64,000 bases of DNA from contig NC_023753.2 in NCBI RefSeq assembly GCF_000499845.2, positions 1,302,001 to 1,366,000 of the forward strand, in the 5' to 3' direction. Source of the stretch: Phaseolus vulgaris. Lineage: Eukaryota; Streptophyta; Magnoliopsida; Fabales; Fabaceae. Positions within the stretch are counted from its first letter, which is position 1; every line of letters begins with the position of its first letter. Position numbers and translations under genes: made by a program. The notes under the pieces were generated by a model. That model did no database searches, was not told the DNA's origin, and saw nothing but the letters and a program-made list of their open reading frames with translations. Positions 38,098-50,089 of this stretch are shown here, piece by piece.

Positions 38098-39976
38098 ATG
38101 CGTAACTCAGCAGATCAGGGGATAAATTCTGTGGACGACATGTCCGGAGAACGAGCAGTGCATCCCGATTGCCGGAATGCAAGTAACCCTTTTCATGAAT
38201 GTAGTGATTACTGTTTTAGAGTAATAGCTGAAGCCAAAAATAGGTCGCAACAACGACAATCTGGTTAGTTTTACTCTCTGCTAATTGTATAGTTATCTAT
38301 TGATTTGATTATGTTTATATCTAAATTCCTCTATGGATCATTGTTCTTCCGTAAATGGTCACTGTGGTAGGTAAGTTGATGACTAAGATTACAGAACTTT
38401 TGTTGTTTAATTATGTTTTTTTTTTCGTAACTGAAAAAAATGTTGTATTTTTTGATTATATGATACTAGTGCTAGGTTTAATTATCCTTATTTACATATC
38501 GTTTTCCATGTCTATCAGAAGTTGGACAAGCTAGTGGTGGAAGTGACTCTAAGCAAGACATCCCTGATGAGAAACACGCGGATGAGGAAATACATGATGG
38601 CAGACCCATTTTTGAAGAAAATACCGAGAGTGATTCCGACCAGCCTGATGCACAGGAACCAGAGCAAGTAGAGGTTGACTACACAAAACTTTCTGGGAGG
38701 CAGAAAAAGTGGATGGAGTTGAGAGCCAAGATGGTAATAGGGTGAAAACTCCCTTATTTAAAATTTAAACAATTTATTTATTTCAAGAAAGCCTTAGATA
38801 GTTGTTTTGTTTTCCTTGAAGCACGAAGCAAAAAAACGTAATCAAATTGAAATAGCTGCTGAAAAGAAGAGGATGGAAGCTCCAACCGAGTCTAGGGGTG
38901 TTTCGAAACAGAAGTGGCTTGAGGATAGGAAGAAAAAGATTGGAAAACTTCTTGATGCAAATGGACTGGATATGACAAAGGCATTTATGCTTGACACACA
39001 GGAGGCAGCAGAAGTAAAATACAAGAAATGGGAGAAGGATCCTGCTCCATTCGGATGGGATGGTAAGCAGTATGTTATTTTGTATAAATTCAGATTGTTG
39101 TGCTCTTCTGTTAGTGTGTAAGCTTCAATGCAGTTCCAAAAAATTTCAGATATTCAAACATGACTTTTAAGGCTCATTTCTTGGTTCTTAACTTAAGAGT
39201 ATGTTTAGATTTACAATTTTTTTAGAAATGAGCTATTGCTAAAATCCTATTAAGGAAAGGTTCGATTGTTGTTGTTATTCTATTGTTGAAATGTTCATAA
39301 AGTACTTCTTAGTCAGAAAAGTTCAGCAAAATATTTGTGTAGATATTTTTTAAAACACTGCTCCTACATATAATTTTGGATATTTACATTCTTGGTTTTT
39401 GAGATCTAAGGAGAGTTTTATCTTCCGAGAAATAGATGTCTTCTTATCTGTGTGTGATTGATTAAAAAATTATACCAGGGAAATTTCGTGTTGTAGAAGA
39501 GTAGTGATTGAAGCTAATAATATTTTTTTATCAGTCTTCAACCAGAAGTCGCTGTACAATGCATACAAAAAGCGGACAAAGAATGTTGAAGTCGATGTAG
39601 AAGAATATAATAGAATGAAAGAAGCTGATCTTGAGTTCTACCGTGATGCTTCTAGTCTCCAGTATGGAAAGGTGCACTACCTAAACATTGATATATTTTT
39701 TCAATTCTTTTGCATTCTATCACCATTCATTCTTTCCTTCCATTTTAGGCACCAAAAATCTCAGAGCAGAAGGTTGACAGGATGGTACAGGAGCTAAAGG
39801 ATAGGGAAGAGAAGCGCAAGTCATTTAGCAGGAGAAGACGGTTTCATGAAGAGAAAGATATCGACTCAATCAATGACCGTAATGAGCATTTCAACAAGAA
39901 GATTGAGCGAGCCTTTGGTAAATACACGCTGGAGATTAAAAATAATCTTGAGCGAGGAACTGCATTGCCTGACTAA
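38098..39976 (+). CDS. SYF2: Pre-mRNA-splicing factor SYF2
   Basis: Five exons: 38098-38263, 38519-38733, 38822-39062, 39535-39671 and 39749-39976, about 328 residues. The C-terminal two thirds is a clear SYF2 domain: RQKKWMELRAKMHEAKK, then KSLYNAYKKRTKNVEVD, DRMVQELKDREEKRKSFSRR and a closing FNKKIERAFGKYTLEIKNNL. SYF2 belongs to the NineTeen/Prp19-associated spliceosome complex in the nucleus. The first exon adds a plant-type extension with a CX9CX3C motif (Cys25, His33, Cys35, Cys39; NPFH) that animal SYF2 lacks as far as I recall. The same motif occurs twice in the PEARLI4 protein encoded upstream. An acidic linker joins the extension to the SYF2 domain. A start at a second in-frame Met (residue 15) is possible. 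A longer frame opens at 38023 but its extra residues look non-coding. Confidence 0.9.
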
Positions 39977-40369
39977 AAATGTAGTGAATTCAAAAATGTT
40001 CTGATACTGACAAGTTTCAATGGTGGATTGTACTTTTTAGAGTGCCTTTTGATCATGTAATATTATAGTCTAATACTGTGCAATGCACATCTGGAGTCAT
40101 TTTGAACTTCAATTAGTACATGCTTGCTTGGGACCTGCGTTCTTCTTAGTGATACCCAGTTTCTAAAGAGAAATTATACCTCCTCACATATGAGTGTTTG
40201 TTTGGGGTTAGGTATCTTCCTCCATACTCTCTGTTGGGATCATAATATTTATGTTTTGATGTTTGGATTGACAGAAAGAACGAATGAGATGGATTGGAAT
40301 TACATAATGAAATTTTATTAGGTTATGTTGTATGGTTTACTTAGTTTATAATCGAATGAAGTTAAAAGT

Positions 40370-40740
40370 TATTAGACTCGGACACGGTTTTTTAAACATC
40401 CGTATCGGACACTAACATTCGTAAGACACTAATAGAACATGTATCGGTGAGATATCTAATTTAAAAAAAAATTGTTGGATTTTTGATAATATGGTTTTAA
40501 TACATTTTAAAAAAGAGAAATACATTGATTTTCAAAGAACTCAAATTTATTGTATAAATTTTTAATATAATTATAAAAATAAAGAATAAATTTTTTTGAC
40601 TCAACCATAATAAACATATTTTTACTAATAAAAATTAAAACATACTTATTTTCGTGTTTTACATTTTAAAAATTATTTGTATTTTCGTATTTGTGTGTTA
40701 GTGTTTATATTAAAAAGAAATATAAATATCTATGTCTAAT
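40370..40740 (-). repeat. Dispersed GACAC/GATAC repeat, copy 4
   Basis: Same order and orientation as copy 3: actcggacacggtttt, atccgtatcggacactaac, gtaagacactaatag, then attgttggatttttgataatatggttttaatac and an AT-rich end. It directly abuts the foldback element at 40747. Confidence 0.6.
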
Positions 40741-40746
40741 AAAATT

Positions 40747-42533
40747 GTCTTAATTCCCTATCTAGCACCATTTACACTTTTATTTCCCCATGTAGCACCC
40801 TTTTGTTTTTATTTCCCTATCTAGCACCCTTTTGTTTTTATTTCCCTATCTAGCACCCTTTTGTTTTTATTTCCCTATCTAGCACCCTTTTATTTTTTAT
40901 TTCCCTATTCATAAATAAATAAATAATAAATTATATTTTTTTTTGATAATTTTAATTTTGAATACATTAAAAAATAAGTATTTTTAATGTTTAAAATAGT
41001 TAGAAATATAATTAATGAATAAAGAAATGTGTTTTTACAAAAAAAAAGTAATAAATTAAAAAATGTTTAGTTTAAATTTTTTTTAAGAATGAAGAAAATA
41101 AAAAATTAAACTCTACAACAACATAAAAGTTGAAAATCTATAAACATAAATTAATATTTATTTTTATTATTATTGATGATGTAATCATGTTAATTTCAAG
41201 TAAAAAATACAGGACATAATTATAAAAAAAATCAAAGTCAATTAGTATTAATTAATATTGAACACACAAATAATATTGAAGTGTCTATCTACCCTAAATG
41301 CAAAATTCTAAAAAAAACTAATGTAATTGTTACACTTAATGCTTAAAAATGAGAAGAAGAAAAATGTAAAAATAAATAAATATAGAAAATAAAAACAACA
41401 ACATTGCAACAGATTTTTCTTTCCTCCCGGATATTTACGCATGTTACGAAATACTATTTGATGGAACTCATAAATGAAAAGTATTGACCTCCATACACTG
41501 GTCAAATACTATGCTCAAGTCCCGGCATGAAAATAACCTCAAAGGGGAGACCTAAGTCAAGTCGAATAAGGACTGATATGGACATAAGAAAACAACATGA
41601 TCGAACAAAAAAAATGTTCGTATTGTCAAACACCATGACACACAAAAAGAACATGTCCCAGCATTATTGAATTGTGGACTTCTCGTCATTAATTATGTTT
41701 CATTTCGCACAAACTATTTAATGTACCATTGAAGAAAATATTAAATAAATTATCATCTTTCATTTATTTTTCTTTTTATGATTAACATCTACTTATTTAA
41801 TATCGTCTTATATCTCTTATATCTATCTTGTTTGAATTTTATTTATTTATTTTTATATCTTGTATATTTATGTTTTTAGTTATTATTTTTTTCTGTCATT
41901 GTTTATTTATTTTTGTTTTTTGTTTTTATTTTATTATTGTTGTTTTTATTTTCTATACTTATTTATTTTTGCGGTTTTTTCGTCTCATTTTTAAGTATTA
42001 AGTGTAGTATTTGCATTAGTTTTTTTTTTAGGATTTTGCATTTAGGGTAGTCACTTCAATATTATTTGTGTCTATTATTAATTAATACTAATTGACTTTG
42101 TTTTTTTTTATAATTATGTCCTGTATTTTTTACTTGAAATTAACATGATTACATCATCAATAATAATAATAAAATATTAAATTATGTTTATAGATTCAAC
42201 TTTTATGTTCTTGTAGGGTTTAATTTCTTATTTTCTTCATTCTTAAAAAAAATAATTTTAAACTAAACACTTTAATTTATTAATTTTTTTTATTTTGTAA
42301 AAACTCATTTCTTTATTCATTAATTATATTTCTAACTATTTTAAACATTACAAATACTTATTTTTTAATACATTCAAAATTAAAATTATAAAAAAAATTA
42401 TTATTTATTTATTTTTAAAATGGTGCTAGATAGGGAAATAAAAAATAAAAGAGTGCTAGATAGGGAAATAAAAGCAAAAGGGTGCTATTTAGAGAAATAA
42501 AAGTGTAAATGGTGCTAGATAGGGAATTTACCC
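40747..42533. mobile_element. Foldback-type element with long inverted arms and terminal minisatellite
   Basis: The left end (attccctatctagcacc at about 40753) reappears in reverse complement at the right end (ggtgctagatagggaat, 42510-42526). Inside the left end, a unit of about 32 bp (ttatttccctatctagcacccttttg) repeats four to five times; the right end has about four mirrored units. Arms of roughly 600 bp continue inward to near 41400 and 41930. The centre (41410-41880) is unique and encodes no recognisable transposase. ATAAAAT just outside both ends may be a degraded target duplication. Long arms with terminal repeats fit a Mutator-type foldback element; the family is inferred. Confidence 0.75.
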
Positions 42534-43547
42534 GATAAAATCACTTATTTATCTTCTCCCTAACGTGGGATTTATAGGATGGAATTGGATATTTTTTCAT
42601 TAAATTCATGCTACTTGTTTATCTTTCTTTAGCCTGTAGGATCATGGTGGAAGCTAAATATAGACTCAGTTCTTTAAACCTAAATTACTATAGCCATCAA
42701 AACCAATTTCAATGAAACTCCCTGACTGAACCATGATGACACATTCAATCTAAAACTGAGTCATTTCTACAAGTCAAACGAATGTTGAGTTTACAGGAAA
42801 ATAAAACTGAGGTATTATAAGCTTATACAGTTCTGCTATAAATTAGTCTCTTGAAAATTAATTTATCTGCAGGTTTGTCACTGGTTCGTTTAGAAAAATT
42901 GTTACCACTTTACATGTTAGTTTCAGAGGCAAATTAAGTGATAGATCAAATTTTCATTATTGTGGTGGTTTCCCTTTTGATAATTGTAATGACTTGAAGA
43001 ATCTACACAGAAATAATTTGGTCGATGAACTTAACAAACAAATTACTTGAATAAAACTCTTCTGAAACCTTTCACCAGATACTGACACCAACTATAGAAA
43101 ACTTTAATTTGACTAGAGTTAAGAGTTAACCATTTCAATTTGGTAAAATGTTTCAAAAAAGTTCTATTTCTTATAATTTGTAAGATAACCCTTTGATCAA
43201 TCAGCCACTGAAATTCTAACAAAAATCATAAATATACTAGATGCCAGTTATGTTTCACTTAAGTTGTTTTTAAGATAAAAATATATTCAAAGATGCCAGA
43301 ACTTTCTCCTCTTATCTTCTGAAGGAACCGAGCTGAATCCTCAGGTATAAGTTCATTTTATGTTTAATTAATGTTTCAAATACTACAAACCCATGATGCT
43401 GTTATTAAGGTGACAGTCTTTGTATTCACACTGTCATCAGCACTCTACACACACAAAAAGAAAACACTAACGACAGAGCCAACTCAACACACAAAAATTG
43501 GTCATTTTTTGCAATTGAAGGCCCTGGTAGGATTGAACCATGAGTGT
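42534..43547. other. Intergenic DNA between the foldback element and HPR1
   Basis: Contains the probable HPR1 3' UTR at its right end (minus strand). Nothing else recognised. Confidence 0.5.
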
Positions 43548-46454
43548 TTATAGCTTTGAACTTGGCAAGCCTGCAATTAGAAGCACAACATGCAAGGCCA
43601 ATTAGAAGACTTATCTATCAATATTGATGAACAAAAAATATTTTTTATCTTCTTTAAAAACTTTGCAGAAAACTAGTTTTAACTTGAACTGATAAAGTGA
43701 ACATGATTTTATTACCCAAAGCTTGTGCATTGACAATGCTTGGGCATGCAGCTGGTGGTGGGGCATTCTCATTGAGGAATGGTTCCACCTTATTGGCATC
43801 AAACCATACAGGGTACCCTTTAATCTTACCCTGCACATTTTATAATTAAGGACTATAATCAGTTTTACAAGACACAATTTTCATTTACCATAGAAACAAA
43901 CATGGAGAAACTTGTACCAGCACGTTTAGAGCTGCTAGTGTAGCCATTCCCTCACGTGTCCACTGCAACAAAACATATACATGAAATAAGTAAAACTGAG
44001 TCAACCATAAAAGACTGATTTAATACAGACACTTCACAGTAATTACCTTGGAGGCAGATGCAATGTGGGGTACCACAATGGCATTCTTACACTCTGCAAG
44101 CCCAGGTTTCATGTAGGGCTCTTCCTGATAAAAGTTTCAATTTCACATAGAGACTTAAAAGGTGGTTTTGTTGCAAAATGGAATCCAATTATTCAGAGAT
44201 CATAGAAGGGTCGGATACCTCAAACACATCAAGTCCTACTCGAAATGTTGGATTTTGTTTTAAATGCTCCACTAGTGCAGCTTCATCAACAACAGGCCCT
44301 CTACTGCAATTGATCAGAATTGCTTCCTGTAATAAGGACATCATCATTAGCAAAATTCAATTTGCATCACTTTATTAGAGCAAAAATATGTTGATTAAAT
44401 AATTACCTTCTTCATTTTAGCAAGTCTTTCCTTGTTGACTAGATGATAAGTGGTTTTGTCCAACACAGGATGAAGACTAATCTATAGAAGCAGTCATGAT
44501 AAAGCATATTAGTTGCAATAATCAAATGTAACAAGTTACAGCTAGTGCATTAAACTTCCTTAATCAAATTCTTACTATATCTGCCTCCTGGAGGACCTCA
44601 TCCATGCTTGATGCCCTTTTCCATGTCACTGGGGTTTCACCACTCGCTTTCAAGAATGCACCATAAGCTGCAATAGGTCAAAAGGAACTATTAGTTCACA
44701 GTTCATAGTAATTTGGTTTACAGATAGGAGTTGGCAGAAACATGCCTGTGACAAACTTTTCTAGTCGTGTGGCCTGGTAGAGATCAAAGTAGATTAGGTT
44801 CATCTTGAACCCTTCAACCTGATGCCAGAAGAAAGGAACTTTTGTTGTCATCACCAAAGCAAGAACATTATATGGACAATATTATTAAGCATACTCAGTC
44901 ACAAACATCAGCAAACTATATAATGCACTTTCTTGCAAATAACCTATAAACAGCTTAATACATTACAGCTTAAGTGCTCTTTCAAAATTTTGACACAAGA
45001 GAAGATTTCAAGTAAAGAAACCAACATGTCAGTTGTTATATTTATGAGTAACAAGCTTAGCATACAACTAAATCAAATGAACCTGATATGGGATAGACAA
45101 TATTGAAAATTTACCATCATTCTTGCATAAGCGGATCCAATTCTACCAGCTCCAATTACACCAACAGTTTGTCCCTTGAGCAAGTTTCCAACAAATCTGT
45201 CACAAAAACAAGGCAAGAGCAGTTTATTCCAGCCTTCTGAAGAGTGCATTACTTGCAATTCAGTGTATGAAAACTGACAAAAAAATATGGTAATAATTTC
45301 TATGGTATTTAACATTACTCTTCACATCATGAAACAAAAAAGTAATGTGTAAAAAAATAATTTTCATACAAATGAGGCAGCCATCCATCATATAGTCCTG
45401 CCCTCATGAATTCATCTGCCTCAACTATCCTTCTAGCAGCTGCCAAAGACAGAGAAGCTGCCAACTCTGCTGTTGTCTCAGTTAGCACACCCTACAGAAA
45501 AAAATGAATGAAACTAATGTTACAACAAAAGCAACCTCCTCAGGTTATCACTTCAGATCAGAGTCATCAATCATCATACACAACATATTTGGATAATAAG
45601 TAATATCATATTTGGATAATAAGTGCACAATTTCTTTTAGTTATGATAAAACTCAGTTAATTTTACATTCTTATTTTCTTTTTCAACAAGTCCTTATAAA
45701 AAGTTCATCCAAACTCTGCCTAAGATCACTTCAGCATCACACAAAAGGATCCTCAATCCACAAACTTTACAAAAATTAAAATACACATTTAAAATATAAT
45801 CTAACAGTAATATAAAGAAAAAGATAACTCACAGGAGTGTTTCCAACAGCAACACCATACTTGTTTGCAGCATTAACATTCACATTGTTATAACCAACAG
45901 CCATGTTACTGAAAGCTTTGCCTCCAGCTTTGCTCAAAGCAGAGAACAACTCTTCTCCCCAGTCTTCTGTCAACTGCAACAGGAACTCCATCACATACCC
46001 ACCAAGCCAAAACCAAGAAAATCCACACCAGAACTAAAAAGATAATTTTTTTTTTGTAAACTAAACCAATACTACGTCAATTTTCAGTGTGATGCTCTAA
46101 TCTATTGACCACTATTACCTGTCCTATAACTCCATCGCACTTGTCACCAATCAAAGCAATGATGTCTTCAATTGACAGTATCGTTTTCTTCTCAGTACAT
46201 ATCTGGAAAGCATGTGCAAGACAAACAATGAATCAAAATTTTAACCATACACTAAACTATGACATCCTCAGAAGATGTCTCAACAAAAGCAAGGAACATG
46301 GTACAAAATGAAACAAGGGAAGTTTGATTACTTCAAGGCGACAATCATTCTGAATGAGAAGATTAATCCAGCGAGTTCCAGGCATTGATTTTGTGCTGAT
46401 AACTCTGTATTTGCCATTTGGATTCCATACTTCAATGGACACTGGCTTGGCCAT
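43548..46454 (-). CDS. HPR1: Peroxisomal hydroxypyruvate reductase (glycerate dehydrogenase)
   Basis: Thirteen exons on the minus strand: 46454-46332, 46202-46119, 45973-45833, 45491-45370, 45196-45115, 44818-44746, 44667-44576, 44481-44407, 44326-44219, 44124-44047, 43962-43918, 43830-43716 and 43570-43548. They give 386 residues, the size of other plant HPR1 proteins. The enzyme reduces hydroxypyruvate to glycerate with NADH in leaf peroxisomes during photorespiration. The Rossmann motif is GAGRIG at 172-177. Catalytic residues by family position are Arg273 (NCSRG), Glu302 (FEEEP) and His320 (VPHIAS). The last exon encodes only the tail GLPSSKL, ending in the peroxisomal signal SKL. Reading through the last intron instead adds NKIMFTLSV... 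to a stop and loses SKL. Intron 6 has a GC donor (ACAG/GCATGT at 44745) in place of GT. Confidence 0.95.
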
Positions 46455-47975
46455 GAAGCCAACAAGAGTGTGAAGTGGCTATGGATAGTGGAAGTTGAGG
46501 TTGTAATAATTTCAGTTGGTGTTTGCTTATAATGTTAGATACTGTTAATCCAGTGTGAAACAGCACAACATAGTAATTTATTTGTGACCAATAACATTGG
46601 TGCATGCAGAAGACTTTGACCTTTGAGATAAAGTGAACACAGAACACAATAGGATGAGGCTGTGAAAAAGAGATGAGTTCAAGAAATTGCAGTGTCTTTG
46701 GGCCTCTCGTTAGGATAATGTCCATTAAAGACAAATATAACCTTCTGTTTGTGGCTCATAGCTTCATACAAGTGCTTCTTCTCTATCCTTTGAACTTCAA
46801 AAACTTTTCATATTTATTAATTTTGTATAACTATCACTTAGTTCTTTCTATTAATGTTTAATTTAATGTATAAACATTATTTATTATTCAATTTAACTTC
46901 AAATAAATTTAGTTTTTTAAAAAGTAAAAAATAATTCAGTTCAATTCTTTTAGTCTTTTCTTTTCAGTTCATTTTATTTAAAACATATTGAATGTTAGTT
47001 AATTCTAAATTAAATTGTTGTTATTAAAGAGTTTTTATCTCGACTGATTGCAAATATATAAAATAAAAATTTGTCTATTTTTATTATTCTATTAAAAAAT
47101 TTAATCCATTTTCTGGTCTTTCATTTTCAATAATTATACTATTTACTGAAATTAATATACTCCAAGTTAAATAAAATCACTACAGTAAAACTCTTATTTT
47201 TCAAGTCTTTCAATACCTCCTTAAAACAAAAAAATTTACTGCAGTTATAATTTAACTATATAACAACTATAAATTTAATACCTATTTGTTAATAAACTGT
47301 TAACAATCGTATATAGGATTTTAGAATTTAAAACATAATGGGAATTGGGTTTAAACCTTTATACCATGCTAGTTGAATCATATGGTGAATCAGAGATTTT
47401 TATATTTTAAATGTGAATTGTTTAGTGTAGTGAGATTCATAAATATTTAAAAAATATAATATAAAAATATAAAAATATAATTAATAATTATAGTCATGTT
47501 TAAAAAGAATGACTGTATTACTAATCATGTTAGATTAATATTATAATTATTGGATTCGACGGAGTTATATGGTTCTACTATTTTGTTAAATGAAAGAAAA
47601 AATTAAAATTAAATTTTTTATAAAACTTATTCAAGTAATCAAACCCAATTCACACTTAAATCAAAAATAAATTATAAACTGTGATACAGAACCGTTCATA
47701 TTCATACAATTCGTGATACAGTTCACACGATACAACTACCATACAAGAATAAAAACGATTATTCTTATGATTCATATGATCATCTGAAAACGTAATATTT
47801 GTACCGTGAATCGTATTATACTTATTATCATACTTTATACTATTAAAAATTCTGAAATATTCTAAAACCTTCTTTATTATAAAACTTTAGTAATACAAAA
47901 GAACAAAACCAGAATAATAAAGTAGATAGGTTTCAAAAGTAATTTTTGGAGAGATTCAAATATCAATCACAAACA
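46455..47975. other. Intergenic: HPR1 promoter side and AT-rich DNA
   Basis: The HPR1 promoter should lie in the first few hundred bases. GGATAA-type (I-box-like) sequence occurs near 46713 but proves nothing alone. The rest is AT-rich, with repeated 'tcatac / gatac' words near 47680-47830. Confidence 0.4.
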
Positions 47976-50038
47976 TCACTCTATGAATGCTAGAATGCTA
48001 ACTTCAAACAGAATCTTCTTCTTATCAATCAACTCTAGCACACAAACATCTCCACCCTTCAATCTGCATTCTCTCATAAAATCATTCCAACCCACAGTCA
48101 ATCTACTGTAAGAGTCTAGCTTCACATTCCATGATCTCTCCCCAAGTTGCAGGATCACTTCAGTTGCATTAGCAATACCGTGATTCTTGAAGAAAATCTT
48201 TGGAACATTCTGCACAACACACAAAATCTAATTAGTCACAGCAAACATGTTTACATGCCTAAAACTTTATTCTGATCAATCCTACCAGAGAATAGAGTTG
48301 CTTATCATTGATGCAGACACTGAAGTGATTCTCTACTGTCATGTTGTTGCATTTAGTAGTTTCACAATCTAAAAGAATAAAAACAAATCAAAAGGTGAAG
48401 AAATATGAAGAAGTATGAAGAAACATTTAAAAAAGAAACAGTATTTAAGAAATACCAATAACCTGAAAACTTTGGAGAACTTGGTTCTTGTTTCACATTA
48501 TAAATATCAACTCTATAAATATGAACTCTGAATGAAATTCCAGATTTCTCAATTTTCTCAAAAACACAAACATCCCCTATTTTCAAGTTATGATCTTTTG
48601 CAAAATGATTCCAACCAGAAGTAAGATTTATTTGACGACTGGAATTATTCCTATAAAAATGAACAAGCCAATGTCTGTCTTCTTCAGATGTCCAAAGAGT
48701 AACATTGTCACTGTGATGCTCCTCTTCTTTTGTAATAATATTACCCGGCATCACCTGTGTTAAATTAAAAATCAACAAAATTGCACATTAACTAGAAAAA
48801 CTCATATAAATTACTTATGAATTCATATTTTCATTGAAACTTGTTAATAACTGGATTTTAAGTCTAACTCAACTTCATGAAATCGATGCATATTAATCTC
48901 CAACAAAACCAATGCATTATATAAATCAGTTATATAGCAAAACATATCAGAATGTGTATTACTATGCATCTGATTTGTTTGTTTATGAGAGAAGGGTACC
49001 ATAATATTTCTTTGAATATATGATGGAAACATTTCACGAACGAAGAAGCGATTCTGAGATTGGAAAGATTTGGCTCTCTCCAGAGCAGTGCCACTTTCAG
49101 TTGGAATAGCTTTTTCCTTGGAGTTTGAAGATTTCATACAGGAAAAACTTTTTCTTTTTCTACCTGTTCAAACATTAGAGTGAAACAAAAGAACAAAGGG
49201 TGACAACATCTTCAACATTTTGAAACAGAACAGGAAAAAAAATGAAGTTTCAACATCCCACCTCTTGTTTCAACTTGTGTACCATGAAAATCAACCTTAA
49301 ATCTTTGAGATTCAGCTCTCACATTCTCAACATCTGGAGTGATATCAGGTTGGTTTCTTCTGTTGTTGGCTTCCACCTTCTTGGAGAAATGAGAACCTGG
49401 TAAAGAAGATTCTGCCTTCTTAAACTTGCATGAACAGGTACCATTATCATCTAACTTTGCTTCCATCAAAGGGTAAAAAATTTCCAAGCCACTTTGATCA
49501 AGTATCACCACCTCAAACTGAGACACACCCACATATTTGAAGATCAAGAGATTATCTTGGTCCAAAGAATAAAACTCTACAAATTTCTTCCAGTTTTCAA
49601 TCAACCAAATGTCAACACCAATTTTTTTCCATTTCACTTTCCATTCACCACCTTTGGGAAGCAGAAGGAGCAGTGGATTTGACATATCTTCCCAATATTT
49701 ACTCACAAAACTTCTAGGTATTCTCTGTCATGAAACATTCATCAGTGTAGCCATTCAAGAACTTTAACATGATAATAAGCTAGAGAAAAGGAAAATAAGA
49801 GTCACCCCTTCCAAAATCTTGACTCAAATACTTGAAAAATGGAATATTTTAAGAAATGTATGAATAAAATGGTGCAAAGATGAATCTATGTGAAATAACT
49901 TCATCAATAAGACTATATCTTGCTACAAATAGACATTTTAATAAGGAGTAGAAGAATAGTAACCAGATCTCCATTTCTAAGTGTGTCTTCCTCAATCTTC
50001 TTGAAGAAGTGAATGTCACTATCATCACCAGAAGACAT
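47976..50038 (-). CDS. REM/VRN1-like transcription factor with three B3 domains (gene A)
   Basis: Six exons: 50038-49964, 49724-49262, 49163-49000, 48754-48463, 48368-48286 and 48209-47976, about 436 residues. The first B3 domain spans about residues 8-105 (IHFFKKI, IPRSFVSKYW, WKKFVEFYSLDQDNLLIFKY). The second spans about 205-310 (RFFVREMFP, LTSGWNHFAKDHNLKIGDVC). The third spans about 340-435 (VPKIFF, VGWNDFMRECRLKGGDVCVLEL). B3 domains bind DNA; REM proteins act in flowers and meristems, and VRN1 acts in vernalization. The role of this member is unknown. It is the most downstream of four same-strand B3 genes and is closest to gene B. Exon phases match gene B, except that B has one extra exon. 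Confidence 0.85.
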
Positions 50039-50080
50039 TGTTCAGCAATGGAGTTTACTTAGGCTCAATCACAGTATCAA

Positions 50081-50089
50081 CTTTTATAT
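50081..50089 (-). promoter_or_regulatory. TATA box of B3 gene A
   Basis: CATATAAAAG on the minus strand, about 45 bases before the ATG. The sequence and direction fit a TATA box, which would imply a very short 5' leader. Confidence 0.4.

Noticed and set aside
41308..41505. A frame inside the foldback element as a transposase piece
   Set aside because: 65 residues, low complexity, no DDE or zinc-finger pattern.
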